Positions 33,465-45,514 of a stretch of 64,000 bases of DNA are shown here, in pieces (the first letter of the stretch is position 1; every line of letters begins with the position of its first letter). A program made the translations under genes and the position numbers. This DNA comes from Amyloporia xantha (Eukaryota; Basidiomycota; Agaricomycetes; Polyporales; Adustoporiaceae): assembly GCA_036971615.1 (NCBI GenBank), contig JAYKKR010000022.1:124001-188000 (forward strand), read 5' to 3'. The notes below the pieces were generated by a model, which was not told where the DNA came from, searched no databases, and saw only the letters and a program-made list of their open reading frames with translations.

Positions 33465-35338
33465 TCAACGCTCGTCCATGAGTTCTTTTCCTTCGCCCTT
33501 GTGCATCTGCAGCTGAGTTCGCCAAGGCTCCCATGCCTTACCATACTTCTTCAACAGCCTGCTCAGCTCGCCTCTTTGTTCCTTCTACAAGTAGTTAGAA
33601 CATCGTGCTAACTGATGGAACCAACGGTGACACTCACGATAGTCCACGGCTCCTCGCCCCCATACACTTCCTCGAACATCTCCCCTACTTCCGGTTTTGG
33701 TAGTGCCTCTGCTCGCCTAAAGGCATCAAGGACCTCATCCTTGAGTCGTGCCTTCAGCACATCCTCCTCGCTGGTAGACCACCACCCGCGCTCCTCGAGG
33801 AAGAGCCGGAAGCGAGCGATTGGGTTGTCCAGCCGCTTACGATCTTCGACCTCCTGTCGCGGGCGATAGGCGAAGGAATCATCTGATGTGGAGTGGTGGC
33901 CAACTCTGCGCTCGATGATGTTCAAAAACCGCTTAGTTGATCTTTACCATACTAGGCTTACCGATACGTCATGGCTTCAAGGAGTACACCCCGTCCTTCC
34001 TCAATACAAAGCCTTCTCGCCTCCTTGGTCGCGTTATACATAGCCAGAACGTCGTTTCCGTCCACCCGGATAGTATGAACACCATAACCGGGTCCCCGCG
34101 ATGCAATACCATCGCCGTAGTATTGTTCGGATGCAGGGGTCGAGATCGCAAATCCATTATTGCGTGCAATGAACAACGTAGGCGAGGGAATTGTCGATGC
34201 TAAAATACCAGAGTGAGACATCTACGGACACAGACAGTGATATTGCTTACCGAACAGCATGCCGGCATGGAAATCACCCTCAGATGCTGCTCCTTCACCG
34301 AAATACACAGCGGCACAGTTGCGACCTCGTCGTGAAGGATCACGTTTGATTGCATAGCCGACTCCTGCTGCTTGAGGAATTTGTGTGGCGAGTGGTGAGG
34401 ATATCATGTGGAAATGATGGGCACGCGAGCCAAAGTGCTAGAATGGGGTGCCCTGAGTAAGTGAGCACTGATGCATTCAGTTCATGACCTACCATAGGCA
34501 TCTGCTTGCCTCGTGAACAAGGATCCTCGCAATTACCGAAGCACGAGTTCATCATGTCATCGAGGCTGAAGTTGCGCCATAGAAGAACACCCAGCTCGCG
34601 GTATTGGCCTAGCGTTGATTATGACGAGACTTGCCTACCTGTCTCGAGAGCAAACTCACCAAGTACCCTCGGGTTTCACTTAAATTAGCCGAAAACAGCG
34701 CTATATGATCGCCGACTTACTCGTCATCCAGGGCCAGGGCAGCAGCTGAGCCTATTAACGTAGCTTCTTCGCCATACTTTCGCGTTATTCAGATCTATGC
34801 TTACTAGTCTGAGGACCCATATCGACCTACATGTGTCATCTGGCTCACGCAATCAAGTAGCCGGGAATGCTGTAAACGTAAAAAAACTCACATAGAATGC
34901 CAGTTTGCCTTGTCTTTGTACGTTATACATAAGGGTGTCAATGATCGGCAATCGCACCATGTTCTCATACCTAAAATAGAGTCAAATAGCGCATCGTACA
35001 TAATAACCCGGACCTACATTCTTCTCGCCATCGTTTCATCAATCTGTATAGATAAGTTGTTGTCGGAAACATATGATAATCATGGTGATACATACATCTG
35101 GTACATCAGCACCCTCGATAGGCTTTCCTACCCCGTCAAGGACTCTGTATGTAGGTATCTGTGTCCCTTCTGGCGTCACAGAGTTGAAGAACTTGAGCTC
35201 TGACGTGATGGGGGATTGGGACGAGGGCAGATGCCCGTGAGGTTCTGTTAAGAATGGAGATACTGCACTGGCTATGCTGCGACATTTCCTATGAATGCGA
35301 TGGGTATAACGGAAACCACGCGCTGCAGCATGTAGCAT
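33465..35338 (-). CDS. Branched-chain 2-oxoacid dehydrogenase E1 component, alpha subunit, mitochondrial
   Basis: Eleven exons (35338-35096, 35043-35018, 34970-34892, 34839-34831, 34776-34721, 34667-34660, 34608-34493, 34437-34251, 34199-33962, 33905-33638, 33584-33465) give 449 residues. Exons 4 and 6 are microexons of 9 and 8 nt that restore the conserved FYM-T-x-YGEE and VLGQYRE blocks. The first ~35 residues are basic and suit a mitochondrial presequence. The thiamine-diphosphate motif is [14 protein letters not shown]...[10 protein letters not shown], followed by [18 protein letters not shown] and the phosphorylation loop [16 protein letters not shown] with the regulatory Ser. The enzyme decarboxylates the 2-oxoacids of Leu, Ile and Val in the matrix as an alpha2-beta2 E1 with E2 and E3. 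It shares a 235-bp divergent upstream region with the capping-enzyme gene. Confidence 0.95.
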
Positions 35339-35573
35339 CGTTCAAGAGTATTCCAAGGTCGACAAGGATTCGAAGACGCTCATAAGAGCGCGTATTCATC
35401 TCCGCGACACTCGTGACCGTAAACGCTGCCGCCGGCTTAGACTGTTCTGTGTTCACCCTTCTCCCGAGTCCACAATCTCTGTTACTCCGTAATGCTTTCA
35501 GGACTTTCTACAGCCTGAAGGCCTGAAGCTTGAAGCTTGAAGTCTGAACAGGTTTCTCAACAACGGCTGTGAT
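35339..35573. promoter_or_regulatory. Divergent promoter region with a 7-bp repeat leader
   Basis: 235 bp separate the start codons of the BCKDH E1-alpha gene (leftward) and the capping triphosphatase gene (rightward). Near 35512-35545 a run of CTGAAG/CTTGAAG units (about five, period about 7 bp) lies in the probable leader of the rightward gene. No TATA box is evident, as expected for housekeeping genes. Confidence 0.5.
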
Positions 35574-36842
35574 ATGGACAACAAAGAGCACCTCTCAGAC
35601 GACTCCGAACTCGACGCCCACCGCCCCGCAAAGCGCCTTCGCCGAACACCCCCGCCTTCTGTACCACATCCGTCTACTTCGTCTTCCAGCTACAACACCA
35701 TGAGCAACGGCAACAGCAATGGATTTGGACGCAGCCCGTCTAATCTTCCACCTCTCTCGCTGTCTATCCTTGGAGTCGAGCCCTTGGATGAGTTCATACG
35801 TGAGGTCGCAGACTTCATACACCACATGATCGGCAAACGGCCTGAAGGTGCGGGCCAGGTCGAGGTGGAAGGCAAAAATCGGGGTGTTGCGGGATAAAAC
35901 GAGTGGACAGCGGTTGCAGCTTCCAGTATTGGTCGAGACGAGTGCGTGTGCCCCCTCACTTCGCAGCGTGTCATGGGTTTCACGTCCTTCTCAACTCGAT
36001 TCTATACTGTCTTCTACCATGTCTCTGTGCATAGTACTCATGCCAAATTCAATTGATTGTCGATTCGAGTCGAATATGTCACCAGTACGATCCTTCTGCC
36101 AGTCTTTCACCGCTTATACCCAACCTGGCTTCCGACTCTGCAGGTGCAACATAAACATTTCAACACGCTTCTGAATAACCTCAAGACGACCTCTTCTACA
36201 CCATCTCCCATGACCTATTCACATCTACGATTGGTCGACTCGTTCTACACACCTGATGGTCGCGGCGAACGCGTGCGGGTCACGCGAGACGAAAAGACCG
36301 GCGCCGTGCACGCCTGTGTCCAGAAGGTGCGCCTGGGTAACATCGACGTATATAGTCCCAAACGGGCAGCGGATTGGCGGATAAGCGTCAATGTGGAAAT
36401 CCCAGGTGAGTGGGTCAAGCGATCAATGCGCCTATGTCATGAATTGACGATGCGCGTGTATATCTGGGTATTTAGTGCCGCAACCGATAGGCACAGCGAT
36501 ACTGACACGGAGAAAAGGACCGGTTGAGCTACTCACATGAGGAATTCGTCATTGATTTGACACAGGTCACCTCATCTTCCGGTCCCTCATCAAAGGTACC
36601 ATTGGCTCTAGCGCTCACCTTTCATTTAAGATGAACTCATTAGTGTCTCCCTCCGCTAGCCCGAAGTGCTGCACGAGCTTGAAGTCGAGCTCGCGCGTCC
36701 CGATTTTCTCCTCTCGACAGCCGCAAAACGAGGTGACCCAGGGGTCTCAGAGCAGGAACGCGGGGCATTTGACGAGCTCATCCGCGCATTTGTTAACAAT
36801 GCTAGAATACTGGTTCGTAATGCTGGCGATGGCTGGCAATAG
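35574..36842 (+). CDS. mRNA-capping enzyme subunit beta (RNA 5'-triphosphatase, Cet1 type), one-base frame disruption
   Basis: Five exons (35574-35941, 36035-36084, 36144-36405, 36513-36595, 36660-36842) follow the fungal metal-dependent RNA triphosphatase fold. Seen in order: a low-complexity N-terminus with a basic KRLRR patch; ILGVEPLDEFIREVADFI; the metal-binding strand VEVEGKIGVLRD; CRFESNMSP; VDSFY; RVRVTRDEKTGAV; SPKRAADWRISVNVE; LSYSHEEFVIDLTQV; and the second metal-binding strand VLHELEVELARP near the C-terminus. The enzyme removes the gamma phosphate of nascent mRNA before GMP transfer in the nucleus. The coding sum is 946 nt, one base too many. An A5 run at 35874-35878, inside the first metal-binding strand, must be A4 for the conserved frame. 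Since the activity is normally essential, an assembly error is the likeliest cause. Confidence 0.9.
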
Positions 36843-37337
36843 CAGGAGAATGAATGAAGGGATGGTGCTAATACATATATTTTGCGATATGCATTGCGGA
36901 GGAGACGTTTGGTTGAACTTGGTGTATTACTATGTGTAGAATCACATTGGTGCGTTCCGTCTAGGCGTATATAACACAGCATAATTTGGTCATGGACCGT
37001 GCTGTCGCGCGGCAGCCTGACGACTTATCTCTCATGCTTTCGTGCCAAAGGCTTTGTGCGCATACCAAATTATTCAAATTGGAAAGGCTGCCATTGTTGC
37101 TGCGCGCGCAATTGGTGACGAGAAGATTCGGGTATTCCGAGGTTTGTGGCACTGATGGGATCTCTGGTCTTGCGATCGTGGTATGGCGTGTGATTCATCC
37201 TGTTTTTTTTTGACTGGCCGAGATTTTTTGGGCTCGGATCATTTGCGTGCCCTTGCTCGAAACGTGCATCAACAAATCACCTACTATACTGTCAAGAACG
37301 GGAACCAGCTATGTTTGAATAGATGGTTGTGTCACGA
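36843..37337. other. Intergenic region between convergent genes
   Basis: About 500 bp of 3' flanks of the capping-enzyme and transporter genes. No further gene is seen. Confidence 0.5.
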
Positions 37338-39026
37338 TTACACTTTGTCCCAGAGCTTCCTGCTGAAGCGCAGACGAATGGGAACAAGGAGCAAGGAAGC
37401 CAACACGGGAACAAGTGCACACCAGATGATGAGGAACCTATACGCCCTGCCCGAATCCTCTCTGATCCCATACTTGGAAGCCGTGTCTGCAATGATTCTC
37501 GATCCAATAGGTACCGCAAATATAGGAGGTATAACGTTCATCAAGAACTGTATAGCAACGGCAGACCCGAGTTTCTCCATTCCTAGGGGAGACAAAAGGA
37601 CCAGTGACACTGAGATCAACATTCGGCAGACGCGGTGTGTGACATGATAACATTGTCGCACTTACCAACAATCTTGGCCGTCGTGGGCACAGATAAGGGC
37701 CAGTATGCTGAAAACGGGTATCGTCAGTATAAGGCTATATAGATATCCACCGGTCAGCAACGATGTACTCACGTCCGCTGAACAGGCCCCAAAAAATCGC
37801 GAAAACCATCATGACACCAATGGTCTCCGCGAAGAGCCATATAAAAATGCACATCAGCCCGGTGAGAAAGTGAAGAACGATGAGCACATTAATTGGCCCA
37901 ACCCTGTCGGCTATGAAGCCGGCGAATGATTCGGCCGATTGCGTTGAGCGCCGTAGTCACTGAAAGAACACCCGAAGCTTGTGTAGCAGACAAGCCTATG
38001 GCCGTGCAGTAGCCTGAACAGCTGAGCGGTCAGGCATTGTACAGCACTGGATACAGCAGATAAAACTTACTTGGTATATAGAAAAGCGGGGTGACATAAC
38101 CGAAGAATTGGAGAAAGCAGAATGCGAGATAGAGCCCATAGCCTGGAATCTTGAACACATCCAAGTCGAAGACTCGATACTGGATTTGCTTTTGGGCAAT
38201 TCCACGTTGCCTCACGAGAACAACAGCGATGGCACCAATTACGAGGCCCAAGAAGCCGAGGAACCGCAGCGCCCACTGTACGGACGTGCGGTCAATTAGC
38301 ACTTGGGAGATGGGCGAAAGGACCACAGCGCCAATACTGGTTCCTGACTGACGACGCGGATCGATGATGAGTCTACCCGTTCAGCAACAAGTGGGTCTAT
38401 AAAATAGACTCACGCTGGCGATTCCGGAGGCCAGACTGCGTCTTTTCTTGAACCATTGCGAGGGAAGTGCGATGGATGGAATCCAGGACAAGGATATTCC
38501 AAGACTGTAACCGACGAACGTAAGTGTTGTGGTCAATGTGCAAGTCTCGCTTACGCCCTTCTCTACACAAAGATGCTCACCCAAACAAAATGCCCTGGGA
38601 CAACAGAAGTTCCCAATACTTGTGTGATATTGAAGCCAATTCAAAGGACAGAACAATCATGAATACCCCAAGGCAAATGGGGGCCCGAATGCCCAGTTTC
38701 GCAATGAGAACATTGGAAAATGGGCCAAGACAGAAACTAAAGCCCATGGCGCATCCTCCTACAAAGCCAAGCTTGAATACGCCGATGTTACGGAAGGAAG
38801 AGCTTGATTGTATCATGTATGCGTCTTGGAAGACACCCCAAATAGAGGCGATCCCGAAACCGATGAAGCTGACCAGCCATGTTGCGGCCACCGTCATCCA
38901 CGCATGTAGGCCGCCGTCTGGAGGCTCGTCGAGAGATGAAGGCAGCTGTATGTCTCCATCAGTCCCTATGTTCTTTTGCTCTGCTTCGAAGGAGGATGGC
39001 TTCTCCGTTACAGGAACAGTGGTCAT
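37338..39026 (-). CDS. Major facilitator superfamily transporter, monocarboxylate-permease-like, one-base frame disruption
   Basis: Six exons (39026-38581, 38504-38414, 38347-38071, 38013-37773, 37707-37666, 37582-37338) give a 446-residue, twelve-span MFS protein of the fungal MCT/Mch type. The cytosolic N-terminus ends in DEPPDGGLHAWMTVAATW, the hallmark P-D-G-G-x-x-A-W motif before span 1. WGVFQDAY, LLSQGILFGLG, PSQWFKKRRSLASGIA (loop 2-3) and GSRIIADTASKYG follow. The predicted location is the plasma membrane, exporting or importing small acids; the substrate is unknown. Exon 4 has one extra base at about 37925-37926 within GRIIAGFIADRVGP. Reading resumes correctly after it, so this is either an assembly error or a fresh null allele. 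Confidence 0.85.
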
Positions 39027-40779
39027 GGCAGAATGCATTGGTGTAAATGTAGCAAATAACAAGGATACACTACCGAATTGCGAAGATCGCTACGTTTTTG
39101 TATCCCTTGATGAGACATCTCGTGCGGAGTATACAAACGCTTGCAAAGCGGAGGAGACGGTCAGGTGTTGATTTGAGAGCACATTCGTAACGCCGTTAGC
39201 ATTCTGAAATGGCCAACCACATATCGTGGCGACCGAGCGGCAGCCAGCTTGGAGTGTTTCAGAAGCAGTGTAGCCTGTATAGGTCAGCGCTAATCAGATG
39301 GCGCAGTGACCAGCGGCATGTGTTTATTAATAACGCCACTCAACACATCCGATGGGCCGAAAACCTATCCTCCCTATACAGTATTTAGTGCATCGCAGAG
39401 CTCAATCAAGCCATACTCACGATGTAGCTACCAGATTGGCACAAAACAAAGCGGTTAGATAACTTCCGACATCGTCCTTTACAATTCGTTGCGAACAGCT
39501 GAATCGTATCCCCGAACATTGTGGAGATTGGCCACGCGACAATTGAACAAGAGACGTTCTCCGACATCGGGTTAGAAGGCTGTGCGCGTTTGGAGACGAG
39601 AAGCTTTCGGATATTCGGAATACAAGTGAACTGGCGATTCATAATAGGGATTCCTATCGTACGAAAGGCCGAAACTGCTGCATGAGTTCGGACAAGAGGG
39701 GCGTACCTCTAGGATCGGACCCCGCTCTATATGCGATGTGAAATCCTACCACTCCGTGGCCTCGTTATCGGCATGCGGAATCGACCAACCACCAGCAGCT
39801 TGGTCATCACAGTGCACCTCATGGCAACGGTTGAGAGAGAAATGTGTGACGCAGCATCTCTGAAAGGACCAAACTTTAGCGGTCGAAATGGAGCTGTACA
39901 TGTCTCGACATACCTTGACCAAAGGCGATTGTAGTGACCGTATTACCGATTCATAGTTCATAACTCCTGTATAGCAACCCGGGGATAGTGCTGTGAAAAG
40001 GCGCGAGAATGAAATACTGTGATCGTCAGTATACACAAAAACATCCTGCTAAGTGAAGTCACGCGCTATAATTTATAAAATTACATATACATACGAACCA
40101 GCCATGGCTGAACAGGCCTCCAGATGCTGGGCCATGCCATAAAAGAATATATGTTATAGCGAACATGATATAGACGACAGCTGCGAATAACGAAATCAGC
40201 AAACGGTGGTATGAACTGTACAATGTATATTATGCATCTTGGCCACAGGACGGCGTAAATTGCAATTGCCGGTGAAATATGACCGGCTTGCTCGACCTAC
40301 ATTGACTGACAGAAACGCTGGGCGAGTCTCGCTCCATTCTCCTTCCGATTTGAGGAGGGAGAATAACGCGAACAACAGGCAAGACGCTCCATCTGTTCTT
40401 GTGACGCCATATATATGAAGGCAGTCATAATTTCAGTAACCGTTGCCCAATCTTCATTCTTCGAAGGGTAAGATGTCGATGAGGGACTTGAAATGAACAG
40501 ATATCACATTGTCCATCAGAAGCCATAACGTCAATTTCATAGCTTGTGTAGCGTATGAAGCTAAAGTAAAGATGAGATTTCCTGTAAAGGGCGGATTCCA
40601 TCATGAAACTATGGGAGAGTATAGTCACGTGCGTGCACTTTCCGGCGCTTGCGGCTAGTGGCGAGGAGCGTCCTCATCTGCTAACTTCGCGTCTTGAGCT
40701 CTTGGGCCCTTGCATTCTCTGGACCTGAGGCCTGAAAGTTCGAACCTGCATAAAGTAGTGCTCTTAGTCAACAGCTACT
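39027..40779. other. Intergenic region
   Basis: About 1.75 kb. It holds the upstream regions of the divergent transporter and splicing-factor genes and AT-rich DNA near 40.05-40.2 kb. No coding exons are recognised. Confidence 0.45.
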
Positions 40780-43700
40780 ATGGATGAAGCTGATGCCCTC
40801 GAAGCGTTGTCCGACGTTCTAAATCGCCTAACTGACAACCCATACGACCTATCTCTCTATGGCGAGAACGTCCGTCTGGCCCGTAAAACTGGAATGGGCG
40901 ATCAAATTGAGTCGGCCCTTGATATGGTGACAGCATTCTGGGCAGTGGGGGACTACATCTGGCTTCCTCTGATCGACCACAACCTGCAGTCGAGCAGTTT
41001 GGATTCCCCACTGGATATACAGGGAATCTTGGACCTGTATGAGCGTGCAGAGCAGGACTATTTATGTATGTGATGTCTCGATTCTCAGCAGCTCAATTGT
41101 GACTTCCATGAAGCTTTGTCACTCTTGCAGAAGCACCTTGAATTTCTAATCGACAGATATGAATACTTTAGTTCATTGGAGACCAAGCCAGAGGATCTGG
41201 GAGACCTCTTCTCTCCGGAATGGACGAGCGGTGCCATATCTTCTGTCGTGTCGAAAGGAGTTGGACATTTGACAAAGGTAAGTATACACATCTGAAGGGA
41301 GTGCTAAAACCGTGTAACCACCCTCTTATAGAGTCATTTATTATGGGATACACGGCGCGATTGGGAACTTGAAAGGCTGCAGAATTCTTCCGGGACAGAA
41401 AAGTGGCAATATATTCATTATCATAGCACTCGGAATTGTCCTGACCGAATCCCTTCCACAGGGAGACGTTGAGTGGTCAGGTTGAATTCATGTTACTTGA
41501 ACGTCTGCAACAACCTCACTCCAGTATGCCATCCTTGCACTGGAATCCGCAGGCAGTCCTAATATTTTCGTTGGTCAGACCATGACGAGACATTCCAAGC
41601 GTACTCAAGTTTCACAACAAACTATAGACCGCCAGACCAGTACGAGTCGCTCCTTGTTGGTGCATCCAAACTGCGATCACCAGCCGTCAAAGCCTATGAG
41701 AAACGCGAGGGATACGAAACATCTCTTGTGTGTTCCATCGTTGTCCGATTTACATTCTGACACTCATGAATCTGGTTCCTAAAGGCGCAGTCTGGATTCT
41801 CACTCGAGGGATACGCATATTACATCGCTGCCGAACGCCGAAAGGGTATCCCAGATCTTTTTATCCTCCAAACCTTGTACGAGCGCGCGATCGCGGAAGC
41901 GGACAAACGACGTTGGGCTGCAGAAACCGGCGCAGAGGAAGCACTGCGATCCTTTTGGACAGGCTACATTGATTTTCTCGTACGTCATTTATCATTATTA
42001 TTATGCCTATTCACGTACCTTGTCTTACGTGGGCAGCGATTACAAGATGTCGACGAGGACACACAGATAGTGACATTCAGGCGGGCTCTGAGGAGCGTCC
42101 CGGCGTCGGGTGAGGTGTGGGCTCGCTACATGCGTTTCCTGGTAAGCAGCGCGCCCGTAGTGATAGTCTCCAGTTCTGATTTTACTCGCGACGTGCAGGA
42201 AAGGGTATCAGATTCGGGCGCGGATATAGGAGTTCGCGGTGCGTATGTTAGTTCTCTGTCGTTCGTGTATAAGTGAACTCTCCTTAGAGGCCTACGAAAG
42301 AACCAAAAACATCTCCCCGCTCCAAGCTGACGTGGAGCAACTTGTGCCGGTAGTTCTAGCTCGGGCGGGCTTTGAACAAACGGCAGGTGGAAGCTAGCTC
42401 GACTGGTGTGTTCGTTTCATTTGTCACGCGCACCGTTAGTGCTTCATGGATCTGCTTTAGGTGAAGAAGGCTTCAACGATTTGGTGGAGGTTTTATTGGA
42501 TGGTATCAGCAGAATTAGAAAAGGTACGATTCTCCAGATTGGACGGCGTCTATTTTCCATAAATATAAATGTACAGCTTCCGTGGCCGGCGATCCAAGGT
42601 TGAGGATCGAGAAATACTTTTCGGCTATTGTGAGTGTCCACTTTGGGGACATGGTAGGTTTACACAGCTGATCAACTTTCTCTAGTGTACCAAACTAGCA
42701 GGCTTGTCCGAGCATGCACTCATTTTATGGGAAGATGCCACGAAACATTACAAAACTAGTTATCTTGCTTGGACATCTTATGCCGAGGTTCTGATGTATG
42801 CCTATCATTCACTTGTTCATGTCTCATTTTTCTCAACAATGACCTTCGTGGCAGAAAACAAGGTCTCTATGATGACGCCCGTAAACTATTTAGGGATATT
42901 TCCATGAAGAATCTTGACTGGCCGGAAGCTATTTGGGACGCGTGGCTCAACTTCGAACAGCTCTATGGCTCTGTAGAAGAAATCGAAGATTGTCTCGACC
43001 GAATCGAGCGCGCACAGGTACAGACTGCCGCTAGGCGTGCCAAGGTGAGTCTTTGCATTTGAAATGTCCAGCCCACAGACTAAAGTTATGTGCTCTGTCG
43101 AAGGAGGTGGAAAAAGCGGAACGTGCTGCAATGCAGCTTATCGCTGAGCAACAAGCCAACGCCGTCTCAGTTGCTGACGTTGTACCTGCAACGACAGCGA
43201 ACAGCAATGTTGGACCTGTGGCTATGGACGTTGATTCCGATCAACCTCTGGGAGGCGGTAATAAACGGAAAGCTGAGGACGAGGTACTTCCCGATGACAG
43301 CAAGAAGCCGCGGATGGGTGAGATTAGTTGCCTGTTTCCTTTTCTCCATTTCTTAGTGTATGTTTTATCGCAGAGCAAAAGCCACCACAGCTTAAAAGGT
43401 GACGCCGCTGTAGTGGTTGGTTTCTGTGCATAGCATTGACTTCCTGGGTGCGATAGGGATCGTGAAAACTGTACTGTCTTTGTGGCGGATCTTCCAGCAG
43501 GCGCTAAGGATGAGGACCTTGCGTCATTGTTCAAAGATGTCAGTTCGCTTTACCTCATCTAGGCAATTTCCTTGACCTTTTTGATTAGTGTGGAGCCATC
43601 CGCGAAATCAAGTTGACACAATTGCCGAACTCCCTCGTTGCTACTGTGGAGTTTATGGAACGGGTAGGCAGCTGTGATTCGTAATCGCCTCACCAGCCAC

Positions 43701-45141
43701 AACTCACACCCATGTTGTCATAAGGATAGCGTGCCGGCTGCATTAACCAAGGATAAGAGGCGTATCCAAGGAGAAGAGATCGCAGTCCATCTTGCATGGA
43801 AATCCACTCTATATGTTACAAACTTCCCTGAGAAGGCGGATGACGCATTTATCCGGAACTTGTTTACGAAAGTACGCTCACTTTCGAATTTTCAAATGCA
43901 CAAGCAGTCATAACAAAGTCACAGTATGGTACTATCTTCGATGTGCGCTGGCCCAGCAAGAAGTTCAAAAGTACCAGACGCTTCTGCTATGTGCAGTACA
44001 CCTCCCCTGTATGTATTCATTCCGGCATAACATCGATCCTGCTGATGTTGTGAGCCATTTCTTCAGTCATCAGCTCAAGCCGCTTTGGAGCTCCACGGGC
44101 AAGAGCTGGAGCCGGACCTTCCATTGAACGTGTTTGTTTCAAATCCAGAGCGCAGGAAGGAACGTACCGACAACGATGCCAACGACAGGGAGATTTATGT
44201 CGCCGGTTTGAGCAGGTTTGTCACCAAAGAAGACCTAGAGAATCTCTTCAAGACAGTACGTGTATCTTTTGTTTATCGTGCTGATTGCTATATGATGTAC
44301 TGTTCACGTACAGTACGGAACTGTCAAAGAAGTGAGGTTGGCCTTGGACAACAATGGCAGGCCGAAGGGATTTGCTTTTGTTGAGTTTGAGCAGGAGGCA
44401 AGTTCCACAAGCTGATCAGTCATATTGGATTCATATTGACCGATATGTTAATACAGCAAGATGCTATCGCTGCTCTGAGTGCGAACAACTACGAGCTGAA
44501 GAAGCGTCGTATGGCAGTGACACTCGCTGATACTCGTAATCGCGCCCGGAATAGGTCTGTCGTTAAATATCCTGAAGGGTCGTGGTCTCTGACCGTAGTC
44601 TTCAGAGATCCAAATCATCGCGCCGATATCCGCAATCGTTCAGTGCGCCTCCGTAATTTACCATCCAATACGCAAGAAGGTCTATTACAACAGTTCCTTG
44701 AGAAGGTAGCGCCGGTCAGGCGAGTGGAAGTGTTTGCAGAAAAGAACGAAGCCGACGTGGAGTTTGAGAATGCAGCAGTAAATCATTCACGATTGCATCG
44801 CGTCGAGATACAACCTGACCGTTGATGCCACTCAGGACGCGGGAAAACTTCTGTTGCGATCAGAGTCTCTGGTTTTCAATGGTGCCACTCTTGAGCTGTC
44901 GGCAGAGACTTCTGCCGGTTCCTCTGCATCTCGCTCTGCGGCACCTCCTCCAACAGCGGGTGGTCTTTTTGTTCCGCGCACAGCAGCGTCAAGGCCGAGA
45001 GCCGGACTGGGTAGTAAGAGGCGTGTAGCGCCCATCACGGCTTCTGGATCTTCAGCATCCCTTACGCAAGCCCCACAAGGCTCTCAGTCATCGCAAGGAA
45101 AAGGACAAGATGACTTCCGGAAGATGTTAGGTGGTGCGTAA
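40780..45141 (+). CDS. SART3/Prp24-type U4/U6 snRNP recycling factor
   Basis: I could join 24 exons in frame, giving 1018 residues: 40780-41065, 41114-41277, 41332-41402, 41462-41523, 41579-41727, 41791-41979, 42037-42141, 42199-42238, 42288-42386, 42461-42523, 42577-42629, 42686-42795, 42855-43044, 43104-43317, 43374-43398, 43457-43538, 43589-43663, 43725-43871, 43925-44008, 44067-44255, 44314-44397, 44457-44554, 44606-44777, 44836-45141. The N-terminal half has HAT repeats (WDTRRDWELERLQ, FWTGYIDFL, VWARYMRFL, AIWDAWLNFEQLYG), then an acidic linker with KRKAED. Four RRMs follow: VFVADLP; LYVTNFP with RFCYVQY; IYVAGLS with KGFAFVEF; and VRLRNLP. The last residues, DDFRKMLGGA, are the Lsm-binding tail. 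The protein anneals U4 and U6 snRNAs and recycles the di-snRNP in the nucleus. The intron after exon 21 has a GC donor. Confidence 0.95.
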
Positions 45142-45514
45142 AAGTAGCGGACTGACGTCCTCATTGTTCATATCAATAAATCTACATGACATGCATAATC
45201 GATTTTCGTGTACATCCCCACTGTTTTCTACTCGTGTGATCTATAGAAACTAGTACATGCACACTGCATACAATGCTCTGAAGAAGAGGCAAATTAGGTC
45301 GCAACGCACGTGATCTTACCCCGCACGATGATCAGTTCAACTCCTGAGAAATCCTGAGAAACTCGAATAGCCTCCTCCACTGCACAGTACATTCTAGGTC
45401 CTATAGCTAGGACTTTTGAGTCCAGTCAATAGCACTACCACTCACGACATCGGGGCACTCCCGTTCAATCATCTGAGCAATATCCATCTTTGACAGGAAG
45501 TAGTAGGGTGGAGC
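45142..45514. other. Intergenic region
   Basis: The 3' end of the splicing-factor gene and the promoter of the MATH gene. An A/T-rich AATAAA-like signal occurs just after 45170. Confidence 0.45.

Noticed and set aside
40730..40760. GTTCGAACC motif resembling a tRNA T-arm
   Set aside because: No complementary stem, anticodon arm or acceptor stem at the right distances.
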